A stretch of DNA of 6,404 nucleotides, taken from positions 839 through 7,242 of the forward strand of contig PMMB01000121.1 in NCBI GenBank assembly GCA_003165495.1, given 5' to 3'. The stretch is from Gammaproteobacteria bacterium (GTDB lineage Bacteria > Pseudomonadota > Gammaproteobacteria > Steroidobacterales > Steroidobacteraceae). How positions within the stretch are numbered: the stretch's first letter is position 1; each line of letters opens with the position of its first letter. Shown piece by piece: positions 1 to 6,023 of this stretch. Under the pieces are notes generated by a model that made no database searches, was not told the origin of the DNA, and saw only the letters and a program-made list of their open reading frames with translations. The translations under genes were made by a program, and so were the position numbers.

Positions 1-593
1 TTGGCGAGAATGTCATCCACCATTCGGGTGTGGATCTCGCCGGGGCAGACCGAATTGACGCGGATATTGTCGCGCGCATGATCCAAGGCCATGCAGCGGG
101 TGATCTGAATCACCGCTCCCTTGCTGGCGCAGTAGGCCACATGATTGGCTTCGCCGTTCAGGCCCCATTCCGAAGCGATGTTCACGATCGCCCCACCGCC
201 GGCCGCCTTCATGTGCTTGACCGCGGCGCGACTCAGATAGAACAGCGCGTTGACGTTCACCGCCATGGTGTCGAGCCATTGCTCGTCACTGGTGTCGAGC
301 GCACTGGCCGTGTAGAGAATGCCGGCGTTGTTGACCAAAATGTCCAGGCCTCCCAAGCGCTCGATGGTATCGCCGACAACGCGTTCACAGGCGCCCGCGG
401 CGCGCAAATCCACCGCGGCGAATTGCGCGCTGCCGCCCGCCGCTCGGATGGCATCGACCACGGCGCGACCGCGTGGCTCATGGCGGCCCGACACCATGAC
501 CTTGGCTCCCGACTCCGCGAAAACATGGGCGCAGGCCTCGCCGATCCCGGTGGTCGAGCCCGTGACCAAAACGACTTTTCCCGCAAAGATCAT
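1..593 (-). CDS. SDR-family NAD(P)-dependent oxidoreductase, C-terminus cut by window edge
   Basis: Reading the minus strand from ATG at 593-591 gives 197 residues without a stop to the window edge, so the C-terminal part (about 50-60 residues for a classical SDR of ~250) is missing. All classical SDR signatures are visible: the Rossmann glycine motif TGSTTGIG (residues 11-18), D62 after beta-3, NNAG (88-91), catalytic N113, S141, and Y154-x-x-x-K158, then PGEIHT (184-189). Arg37 at the end of beta-2 suggests NADP(H) preference (inference). The start is fixed by an in-frame TAA three codons upstream and a GGAG ribosome site (603-606) 9 nt before ATG. Such enzymes reduce or oxidise a carbonyl/alcohol in the cytoplasm; the substrate cannot be read from sequence. 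It is transcribed divergently from the dehydrogenase gene, which hints at, but does not prove, a shared pathway. Confidence 0.93.
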   Translation of the reverse strand, partial: MIFAGKVVLVTGSTTGIGEACAHVFAESGAKVMVSGRHEPRGRAVVDAIRAAGGSAQFAAVDLRAAGACERVVGDTIERLGGLDILVNNAGILYTASALDTSDEQWLDTMAVNVNALFYLSRAAVKHMKAAGGGAIVNIASEWGLNGEANHVAYCASKGAVIQITRCMALDHARDNIRVNSVCPGEIHTRMVDDILA

Positions 594-634
594 GGCGACT
601 TACTCCAACGGCGGGGCCGGATTCCCCAACCCCA

Positions 635-640
635 AGTATA
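635..640 (-). promoter_or_regulatory. possible -10 box for the SDR gene in the 66-bp divergent gap
   Basis: On the minus strand the hexamer TATACT (5 of 6 to TATAAT) lies about 42 bp upstream of the SDR start codon. This would give a leader of about 35 nt that includes the GGAG ribosome site. No good -35 box is found at 16-18 bp spacing. The nearest resemblance, GGGACA at 661-666, is too far away, so the call is weak. The gap 594-659 also holds a tandem CCCCAACCCCAA at 624-635 (plus strand). No convincing promoter for the rightward gene is seen in it. Confidence 0.2.
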
Positions 641-659
641 AACAGAGGCAGCTAACGAT

Positions 660-2864
660 ATGTCCCGAGATCCCAAGCACGACGTGTTGTTCGAACCGGT
701 CAAGATCGGCCCCAAGAAGATCCGCAATCGATTTTGGCAGACCTCGCACTGTGCCGGACCCGGCGCCGAGAGACCCGGTGCGCAAGCCCATTTGCGCGGC
801 ATGAAGGCCGAGGGCGGTTGGGGCGCGGTCTTTACGGAGTTCTGCTCCATCCATCCCGAATCCGACGAGTACCCCTACATCTCCGCGCGCATCTGGGATC
901 AGGGAGACGTCATCAACTTAGGCTACATGTGCGAGGTGGCGCACAAGTATGGAAGCCTGGCCGGCATTCAACTCTGGTACAGCGGCGGCAACGCGCCGTC
1001 GCTCGAGTCGCGCGAGTTCGGCCGCGCCCCGAGCCAATGGCTATCGCCGATATTTGCCACACGTTCGGTGTACGGCTGCGAAATGGATGAGCTGGACATC
1101 CGGACCGTCATCAACATGTACGTCGAGGCCGGAAAGCGCGCCGAACAAGCAGGATTCGATCTCCTGGAAGTCTCCGCGGGCGATGATACTCTGCCGAGTC
1201 AATTTCTCGAGCCGCGCTTCAACCGGCGCACGGACAACTACGGCGGCAGCTTTGAAAACCGATCGCGATTTTTCATCGAGCTCCTGCACGCGCTGAAACG
1301 CGCCCTCGGGGCTACATGCGGCATTACGACGCGCTTCGAGATCGACACTCTGCACGGGCCCGAGGGCGTCGAGGCTCAGGAAGACGGCGTACGAATGCTC
1401 GAATTGTTCCGCAAGGAAGGCGTGGTTGACGCGGTGGCGTTGAAGATCGGCGACTACGCCGAGTGGGGCGAGGATGCGGGTGCGTCGCGCTTTCGCAAAT
1501 CCGGCTGGATGACGCCGTTCATCAAGCAAGGAAAGTCGATATTGGGCCCGGACATTCCCGTGGTCGGCAATGGACGGCTCACCAGCCCCGATGACATGGT
1601 GAGTTTGATACGCGCCGGCGTGCTGGACATTATCGGCGCCGCCCGCCCCTCGATCGCGGATCCGTTCCTACCGACCAAGATCTCGGAAGGCCGGGTCGAG
1701 GACATCCGCGAGTGCATCGGCTGCAACATCTGCGTCTCCAAGTTCCAGCAGGGCGGCCAGATCATGTGCACTCAGAACGTGACCATCGGCGAGGAATATC
1801 GCCGCGGCTGGCATCCGGAGAAATTCACGAAAACCACCCAGCCCTGCTCCGTGCTGGTGGTGGGCGGCGGCCCCGCGGGCATGGAATGCGCACGCATTCT
1901 GGGCGAACGCGGCTACGTGGTTCACCTTCGTGAAGCCGAGCAAGAACTGGGCGGCCATTGGAAGGCCGTGGCGATGCTGCCGCGATTGAACGAATGGGGC
2001 CGGGTGATCACGTACCGGCAAATCCAACTCGCCAAGCTGAAGAAAACCGTCCAAGTCCATCCCGGTATCGGCAAGATGACGGCCGATGATGTCCTGCGTT
2101 ACGGCGCCGACCGCGTCGTCATCGCCACCGGTTCGCATTGGAGCGGCGATGGACGGGGCGCTAATTTTGGTCCGATTCCCGGCGCCGACGATTCCCTGCC
2201 GCATGTGCTGACACCCTTCCAACTCACGGCGGGAAAGGCCGTGCCGGGCAAGCGCGTCTTGATTCTCGATGGCGACGGGCACTTCATGGGCATCACGCTC
2301 GCGGAGCACATGGCCAACCAAGGCAAGGAAGTTACGTATGTATGCGACGCTGCCGATGTCGCCGAGTACGGCGTCTTTACCATGGAGTCCTTCAACAACA
2401 AACGCATGCTGTTCGAGAAGGGCGTCAAGGTCTATTGCAGTCATTGGGTCGATAAAATCGAGCCCGGCAAGGCTTCCTTAAGCTACCTCTATAAATACGG
2501 TCCCGATCTCAAAGGACCGAGTTCCGGCGCGATCCCGCGCAAGGACAATGGCGGCGAGTTCGCCCTGAATATCGACGCGGTCATCCTCGTGACCTCACGC
2601 CGCTCGGATGATCGGCTGTGGCGCGAACTGAAGGCGCGCAAAGCCGAATGGGCACCGAATGAGATTCAAGACATCTTTCGAACCGGGGATTGCAAGGCGC
2701 CCGCGCAACTCAACCAGGCGCTATGGGATGCGCATCGGCTGGCACGCGAATTCGACAGCCCGCACCCTGCGTATCCGCTGCCCTGGATCCGGGAGCGGCA
2801 GCTGTGGGGCGGCCCGACAGTACCGAAACTCGGCGATCCGCGAGTCAACGTCGAAGCAGGTTAA
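660..2864 (+). CDS. Iron-sulfur flavoprotein of the trimethylamine/dimethylamine dehydrogenase family (amine or N-methyl amino-acid oxidising)
   Basis: 734 residues, about the 729 of trimethylamine dehydrogenase (TMADH), and collinear with it throughout as I recall that sequence. The N-terminal TIM barrel (about 8-345) carries the family start RDPKHDVLFEP and Cys31, matching the cysteine that binds FMN covalently (TMADH Cys30, mature numbering). The 4Fe-4S cysteines are 352, 355, 358 and 370. Two nucleotide-binding domains follow, with GGGPAG at 402-407, IATG at 488-491 and GDGHFMG at 538-544; in TMADH this region holds ADP. By family, such enzymes oxidatively N-dealkylate or deaminate amines and pass electrons via the cluster to an electron-transfer flavoprotein. 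Oddities: F61, W269 and F362 occupy the TMADH aromatic bowl (Y60, W264, W355), D272 matches D267 and R225 matches R222, but Tyr169 and His172 are replaced by S172 and D175. Possible substrates include N-methyl amino acids, as for DgcA- or StcD-type relatives. Start: AGAGG at 644-648, 11 nt before ATG. Confidence 0.93.
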   Translation: MSRDPKHDVLFEPVKIGPKKIRNRFWQTSHCAGPGAERPGAQAHLRGMKAEGGWGAVFTEFCSIHPESDEYPYISARIWDQGDVINLGYMCEVAHKYGSLAGIQLWYSGGNAPSLESREFGRAPSQWLSPIFATRSVYGCEMDELDIRTVINMYVEAGKRAEQAGFDLLEVSAGDDTLPSQFLEPRFNRRTDNYGGSFENRSRFFIELLHALKRALGATCGITTRFEIDTLHGPEGVEAQEDGVRMLELFRKEGVVDAVALKIGDYAEWGEDAGASRFRKSGWMTPFIKQGKSILGPDIPVVGNGRLTSPDDMVSLIRAGVLDIIGAARPSIADPFLPTKISEGRVEDIRECIGCNICVSKFQQGGQIMCTQNVTIGEEYRRGWHPEKFTKTTQPCSVLVVGGGPAGMECARILGERGYVVHLREAEQELGGHWKAVAMLPRLNEWGRVITYRQIQLAKLKKTVQVHPGIGKMTADDVLRYGADRVVIATGSHWSGDGRGANFGPIPGADDSLPHVLTPFQLTAGKAVPGKRVLILDGDGHFMGITLAEHMANQGKEVTYVCDAADVAEYGVFTMESFNNKRMLFEKGVKVYCSHWVDKIEPGKASLSYLYKYGPDLKGPSSGAIPRKDNGGEFALNIDAVILVTSRRSDDRLWRELKARKAEWAPNEIQDIFRTGDCKAPAQLNQALWDAHRLAREFDSPHPAYPLPWIRERQLWGGPTVPKLGDPRVNVEAG

Positions 2865-2882
2865 GATGCGTCTAGATAAACC

Positions 2883-2887
2883 AAGGG
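2883..2887 (+). promoter_or_regulatory. ribosome binding site deciding the permease start
   Basis: AAGGG lies 8 nt upstream of ATG 2896 and favours that start over the in-frame ATG at 2866, whose only upstream purine-rich site is AGG at 2858-2860 with 5-nt spacing. The chosen start gives about 20 hydrophilic residues before the conserved SLKGRHL segment, the usual N-terminal length in this family. Confidence 0.6.
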
Positions 2888-2895
2888 ATGAACAG

Positions 2896-4296
2896 ATGAC
2901 CCAGCCGACCAACCCCGCGCAGGCCCCTCCCAAGTACGAACTCAGCCGCTCGCTGAAAGGCCGCCACCTGACGATGATATCCATCGGCGGAATCATCGGC
3001 GCGGGACTGTTCGTGAGCAGCAGCACCTCCATCATCGCCGGCGGCCCGGCAAGCTTCATCAGCTACGCGATCACCGGGTTGCTCATCCTGCTGGTGATGC
3101 GCATGTTGGGTGAAATGACGACTGCGCTGCCGAATGTCCGCTCATTCACCGAGTTTGCGCGCGCCGGCCTGGGTGACGGAGCGGGATTTGTCGTCGGTTG
3201 GTTGTATTGGTACTTCTGGGTGCTGGTAGTGCCGGTGGAAGCCATTGCGGGCGCCAAGATCCTGCAGTCCTGGATACCCTTCTCGCCGCTGCAGATCGGC
3301 ATCGGCCTGATGTCGGTCATGACCTGCGTCAACCTCATGTCGGCGCGGTCCTATGCGGAATTCGAGTTCTGGTTTGCCTCCATCAAGGTCGCCGCCATTC
3401 TCGTGTTCATCGCCGTTGCGGCCTCGTATGCCTTCGGCTGGACCTCGCCGCATGGCGCCACCTTCGGCAATCTCGTCGACTACGGCGGCTTCACGCCGCA
3501 TGGCTGGATTGCCGTGCTGGCCGCCGTCCCCACCGTGTTCTTCGCCATGACCGGCGCGGAAATCACCACCATTGCGGCGGCGGAGTCGGCGCAACCCGGC
3601 CGCGCCGTCGCCAGAATGAGCACCACGGTGATCGTGCGCATCCTGATTTTTTATGTGGTCTCGCTTTTCTTGATCGTTTCGGTGACGCCGTGGACTACGG
3701 TGCGCTCCGGTGAGTCGCCGTTCACCTTGGCTTTGAACACCATGCACGTGCCTTGGGCGGGAATGATCATGAGCGTGATCATTCTCACGGCGGTGTTGTC
3801 CTGCTTGAACTCGGCATTCTATGTGAGCTCGCGCGTGATGTTCATTCTGGCGGATCGAGGCGATGCGCCGCAGTCGCTGGTGAAATTGAACGCTCGGCGC
3901 GTGCCGGTGGGATCGGTCATGATGGGCGCGGTTGCGGGATTTCTGGGGATCATTGCGGCCACTCAGGCGCCCCAAGTCGTGTTCGATTTTCTGGTCAGTT
4001 CCTCCGGCGCCGTCATCGTTTTCGTCTACATGATCATCTGCTTCGCGCAAATCAAGCTGCGCCAACGCCGCGAACGCGACGGCCTCCCGAAGCCGGCGGT
4101 CAATATGTGGTTATTCCCCTACTTGAGCTTCGCGGCGATTGCCGGCATGGGCGCCGTGCTGATCGCCATGGCGTTTACGCCCGGACTGCAAAGGGATTTT
4201 TACGTCAGCTGCATCACACTGGTGGTGGCCGTCATCGCCTATCTCGTCGTGAACCGCCTGCGGCAACCGCGCGTGGTGCCGTCCGCCGTCGCCTGA
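2896..4296 (+). CDS. APC-superfamily amino-acid permease (GABA-permease-like, AAT family)
   Basis: 466 residues predicted to form 12 membrane helices in the inner membrane (approximate centres at residues 34, 60, 106, 140, 170, 212, 255, 298, 347, 375, 417, 443). It carries AAT-family signatures: RHLTMISIGGIIGAGLF (23-39, the broken helix 1 that binds substrate), RMLGEM (69-74), GWLYWYFW (101-108), FFAMTGAEITTIAAAES (215-231) and SCLNSAFYVSSR (302-313), close in pattern to GabP. It should take up an amino acid or related amine by proton symport (family knowledge); the exact substrate is not readable. ATG 2896 was chosen because AAGGG (2883-2887) sits 8 nt before it. An in-frame ATG at 2866, 1 bp past the previous stop with a closer AGG, would add 10 residues and is an alternative. 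The 31-bp gap to the flavoprotein gene implies cotranscription, so the permease probably imports that enzyme's substrate or a related compound. Confidence 0.92.
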   Translation: MTQPTNPAQAPPKYELSRSLKGRHLTMISIGGIIGAGLFVSSSTSIIAGGPASFISYAITGLLILLVMRMLGEMTTALPNVRSFTEFARAGLGDGAGFVVGWLYWYFWVLVVPVEAIAGAKILQSWIPFSPLQIGIGLMSVMTCVNLMSARSYAEFEFWFASIKVAAILVFIAVAASYAFGWTSPHGATFGNLVDYGGFTPHGWIAVLAAVPTVFFAMTGAEITTIAAAESAQPGRAVARMSTTVIVRILIFYVVSLFLIVSVTPWTTVRSGESPFTLALNTMHVPWAGMIMSVIILTAVLSCLNSAFYVSSRVMFILADRGDAPQSLVKLNARRVPVGSVMMGAVAGFLGIIAATQAPQVVFDFLVSSSGAVIVFVYMIICFAQIKLRQRRERDGLPKPAVNMWLFPYLSFAAIAGMGAVLIAMAFTPGLQRDFYVSCITLVVAVIAYLVVNRLRQPRVVPSAVA

Positions 4297-4365
4297 AACT
4301 GCGCGATTCAAGTAAAAGCATGTCTGTCAAGCGAAGAAAATTTAACCGTCGGATATAAACCGTAC

Positions 4366-4504
4366 TCTCGTCAGCGCGGCAATTTTGGCAGGATAGATTC
4401 TAAGGTTTAGGAGAATCTCGCGCCGGCAAGCCAGCCAACTCCCCCGCTGGTGCGATATCCCGGCGGCGTGGGCCCCATAAGAAGGCCCACGCCGCTTTTT
4501 ATTT
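4366..4504 (+). ncRNA. candidate small RNA or structured 3' UTR: two hairpins ahead of a terminator
   Basis: Between the permease stop (4296) and the terminator are two further inverted repeats. AGATTCT (4395-4401) pairs with AGAATCT (4412-4418) around a 10-nt purine-rich loop containing AAGG and AGG. CCAGC (4431-4435) pairs with GCTGG (4446-4450) around the loop CAACTCCCCC, which resembles an anti-Shine-Dalgarno sequence. A TATAAA box at 4354-4359 would start a transcript near 4366 and give an RNA of about 138 nt ending at the terminator, but no -35 box is seen at normal spacing. The same structures would equally form in the 3' UTR of the dehydrogenase-permease mRNA. No known riboswitch or RNA family is recognised. 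No open frame on the plus strand here looks coding. Confidence 0.2.
4463..4504 (+). terminator. rho-independent terminator downstream of the permease
   Basis: A perfect 12-bp GC-rich stem, GCGGCGTGGGCC (4463-4474) with GGCCCACGCCGC (4484-4495), encloses the 9-nt loop CCATAAGAA and is followed at once by TTTTTATTT (4496-4504). The T-run is on the plus strand only, so it ends rightward transcription, 167 nt past the permease stop. It also separates that operon from the leftward lipoprotein gene, whose stop is at 4538. On the minus strand the same hairpin lacks a T-run and at most would cap the lipoprotein mRNA 3' end. Confidence 0.93.
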
Positions 4505-4537
4505 CCGATCCTTTCGCTCGCCCGCCGCTGACCGTAT

Positions 4538-4699
4538 TCAGTCTCGGGAGACGCAGGGTGGTACCGTGCCGTCGAGGCACAGGGTCGGGCCCTCAGAGCG
4601 CTTGACGGCCGCAGGGCTATCCTCATGCGAAATGTTACCTCCCGCAACGCAGCCGGATACCAGACACGCGGCAATCAGCAGACTAATAAGACTCTTCAA
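4538..4699 (-). CDS. small lipoprotein of unknown function, TTG start
   Basis: 53 residues beginning MKSLISLLIAACLVSGC when TTG 4699-4697 is read as the start. A Lys at position 2, a hydrophobic core and the lipobox V-S-G-C (14-17) form a textbook lipoprotein signal peptide cleaved by signal peptidase II, leaving a mature lipoprotein of 37 residues. Val at +2 after the lipidated Cys17 is not the Asp inner-membrane retention signal, so outer-membrane sorting is likely. The mature part is polar with Cys41 and Cys49 (CLDGTVPPC), which could form a disulfide in the periplasm. A very strong ribosome site, GGGGGAGGAA, ends just before the 3-5 nt spacer to TTG. The frame stays open further upstream to an ATG at 4759, but that adds a stretch unlike a signal peptide. 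It is not an entericidin by its motif pattern, and I do not recognise the family. It is convergent with the permease and divergent from the hydrolase. Confidence 0.72.
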   Translation of the reverse strand: MKSLISLLIAACLVSGCVAGGNISHEDSPAAVKRSEGPTLCLDGTVPPCVSRD

Positions 4700-4701
4700 G
4701 G

Positions 4702-4711
4702 GTTCCTCCCC
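4702..4711 (-). promoter_or_regulatory. strong ribosome binding site of the lipoprotein gene
   Basis: On the minus strand GGGGGAGGAA covers the full GGAGG core and lies about 5 nt (core to codon) before TTG 4699. A near-perfect site is what a TTG start usually needs, and it is the main reason to begin the lipoprotein here and not at the upstream ATG at 4759. Confidence 0.7.
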
Positions 4712-4749
4712 CGCTGCCCCATCGGCTGTGCGAAACTTAACTACTAGGC

Positions 4750-4764
4750 CGCTCATCATGAGCG
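4750..4764. promoter_or_regulatory. perfect 15-nt palindrome in a divergent intergenic gap, candidate operator
   Basis: CGCTCAT-C-ATGAGCG is a perfect inverted repeat (7+1+7) in the 146-bp gap between the leftward lipoprotein (start 4699) and the rightward hydrolase (start 4846). It is 50 bp upstream of one start and 81 bp upstream of the other, a usual place for a regulator bound by a symmetric dimer. A second imperfect repeat, GTAGG/CCTAC (4807-4811 and 4819-4823), lies nearer the hydrolase. A TTGAAA resembling a -35 box is at 4775-4780, but no good -10 follows at 16-18 bp. The regulator is unknown; the palindrome does not clearly match an Lrp-type site. Confidence 0.35.
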
Positions 4765-4845
4765 CAGCACCCGATTGAAAGATAGAGCATTGGCACGCGT
4801 GTCGATGTAGGGAAGTGTCCTACGCAGTGCAATTGAGGATCATTG

Positions 4846-6018
4846 ATGCCGGTCACCCTTCGTTCCGTCCTACTCTTCGCCGCGTTGGCCGGATCGGGCA
4901 TTGCAGATCCCATACGCGTCACGCCCGAATCGCTCGGGATAGACGCGGCACCTTTGGCGTCCCTCGACGCGGACATCGCGTCCTCGAAGTTTCCGCTGGT
5001 CGACAGCTTGCTCATCATGCGTTGCGGTGAGGTGGTCTTCGACCGCCGCTACCCCCATGACTACGCTGCGACCTACGACAAGGAGGCGCATACCAAGGGT
5101 CCTCTAAACGCGCGGCTTACCGGGCGCTACAACTACTTCGATCCGACGTGGCATCCCTACTATCACGGCACGGACGAGCACACGATGCAGTCCGTGTCCA
5201 AGACGGTGACTTCCGCGATCATCGGAATTGCCATGACGCGCGGCGACTTCAAAGCACCGCTGTCGACGCCGGTGCTGCATTATTTCGACGAGAGTAAAGT
5301 CAAAAACGTCGACGCACGCAAGCGGCGTATGACCTTGCGCGACTTGCTCACCATGACCAGCGGATTGGACTGGAATGAGGATCTGCCGTACGACGATCCG
5401 GCCAACCCATCGGATTTGATGGAAGCTGCCGATGACTGGGTGCAATTCGTCATCGATCGGCCGATGAAAGACGATCCGGGGACGGTGTTCGCCTACTCGA
5501 GCGGCGCGACGGAATTACTCGCGTACATATTCAAGCGCGAGACCGGCATCGACATCGAGCACTATGCAGAGCGGCATCTGTTCGGGCCGCTCGGCATCCG
5601 CAACTACTTCTGGAAGCGGACGCCGCTCGGGGTTGTCGATACCGAGGGCGGCTTGTACCTGCGTGCCGAAGACCTGGCGAAGATCGGACTGCTATACCTC
5701 AACGACGGACGCTGGAACGGCCGGCGGTTGATGACCGCGGATTGGATCAAGGAATCGTTGACGCCGAGAATCGACGCGGTCGAAGGGTTCAAGTATGGCT
5801 ATCAATGGTGGTTGCTGCCGCATGGCGAGCCCGCGCGCCTGGCCTGGGCCGCCCGCGGCATGGGCGGCCAACGATTGGTCGTGTTCCCTGAGGACCAGTT
5901 GATCGTCGTGTCCACGGCTTGGCACATATTGAATGAGGCATCGATCGAATTCGATGTGGTTCGCCGTCTACTGCCGGGTGTACACCCGCACCAGTGTGAG
6001 TCGCAATCCGGGGGCTAG
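4846..6018 (+). CDS. exported serine hydrolase, beta-lactamase class C / NylB-like fold
   Basis: 390 residues. A signal peptide is visible (a short start with Arg6, a hydrophobic core 8-15, probable cleavage after GIA at 20), so the enzyme should work in the periplasm or outside. The beta-lactamase-family nucleophile motif S-x-x-K is SVSK (116-119), the second catalytic motif is YSS (217-219), and RGMGGQRLVVFP (337-348) takes the place of the third (KTG/HxG) motif, as in esterase and amide-hydrolase branches. Also typical are MTLRDLLTMTSGL (162-174) and GGLYLRAEDLAKIGLLYLN (268-286). The layout resembles 6-aminohexanoate-dimer hydrolase (NylB) and EstB-type esterases more than true class C beta-lactamases, so an ester or amide substrate is likely and antibiotic resistance should not be assumed. 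ATG 4846 is preferred over the adjacent TTG 4843 because GAGGA (4835-4839) is 6 nt before it. It is divergent from the lipoprotein gene and convergent with the Lrp-type gene. Confidence 0.9.
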   Translation: MPVTLRSVLLFAALAGSGIADPIRVTPESLGIDAAPLASLDADIASSKFPLVDSLLIMRCGEVVFDRRYPHDYAATYDKEAHTKGPLNARLTGRYNYFDPTWHPYYHGTDEHTMQSVSKTVTSAIIGIAMTRGDFKAPLSTPVLHYFDESKVKNVDARKRRMTLRDLLTMTSGLDWNEDLPYDDPANPSDLMEAADDWVQFVIDRPMKDDPGTVFAYSSGATELLAYIFKRETGIDIEHYAERHLFGPLGIRNYFWKRTPLGVVDTEGGLYLRAEDLAKIGLLYLNDGRWNGRRLMTADWIKESLTPRIDAVEGFKYGYQWWLLPHGEPARLAWAARGMGGQRLVVFPEDQLIVVSTAWHILNEASIEFDVVRRLLPGVHPHQCESQSGG

Positions 6019-6023
6019 GACAC

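Noticed and set aside
257..586. Open frame of 109 codons on the minus strand overlapping the SDR
   Set aside because: It is a frame-shifted reading of the SDR gene; the true frame from ATG 593 contains TGxxxGIG, NNAG and YxxxK.
30..641. Open frame of 203 codons on the plus strand
   Set aside because: It is antisense to the SDR gene, which shows all SDR motifs in the other strand; the plus-strand product has no recognisable motif.
637..642. TATAAA as a -10 box for the flavoprotein gene
   Set aside because: It would start transcription at or after the ribosome site (644-648), leaving no usable leader, and no -35 box is present.
1668..2444. Open frame of 258 codons on the minus strand
   Set aside because: Antisense shadow of the flavoprotein gene in G+C-rich DNA; low-complexity, His/Ala-rich translation with no motif.
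2659..2895. Upstream extension of the permease frame to ATG 2659
   Set aside because: It overlaps 200 bp of the flavoprotein gene, encodes an Arg-rich stretch unlike any permease N-terminus, and lacks a ribosome site; starts at 2896 or 2866 fit better.
3142..4065. Open frame of 307 codons on the minus strand
   Set aside because: Antisense shadow of the permease; the translation is dominated by His, Arg, Asp and Gly, as expected from reversed hydrophobic codons.
4463..4504. Bidirectional terminator serving also the lipoprotein
   Set aside because: The T-run is only on the plus strand side; the minus strand has no T-run after the hairpin.
4342..4674. Open frame of 110 codons on the minus strand
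   Set aside because: It crosses the terminator and overlaps the better-supported lipoprotein in another frame; no ribosome site or motif.
4700..4759. Longer lipoprotein start at ATG 4759
   Set aside because: It would place about 20 polar and charged residues before the signal peptide, and the strong ribosome site sits inside it just before TTG 4699.
4846..6018. True class C beta-lactamase (antibiotic resistance)
   Set aside because: The second and third motifs (YSS and RGMGGQ) differ from YxN and KTG, and the conserved blocks resemble NylB/EstB-type hydrolases.
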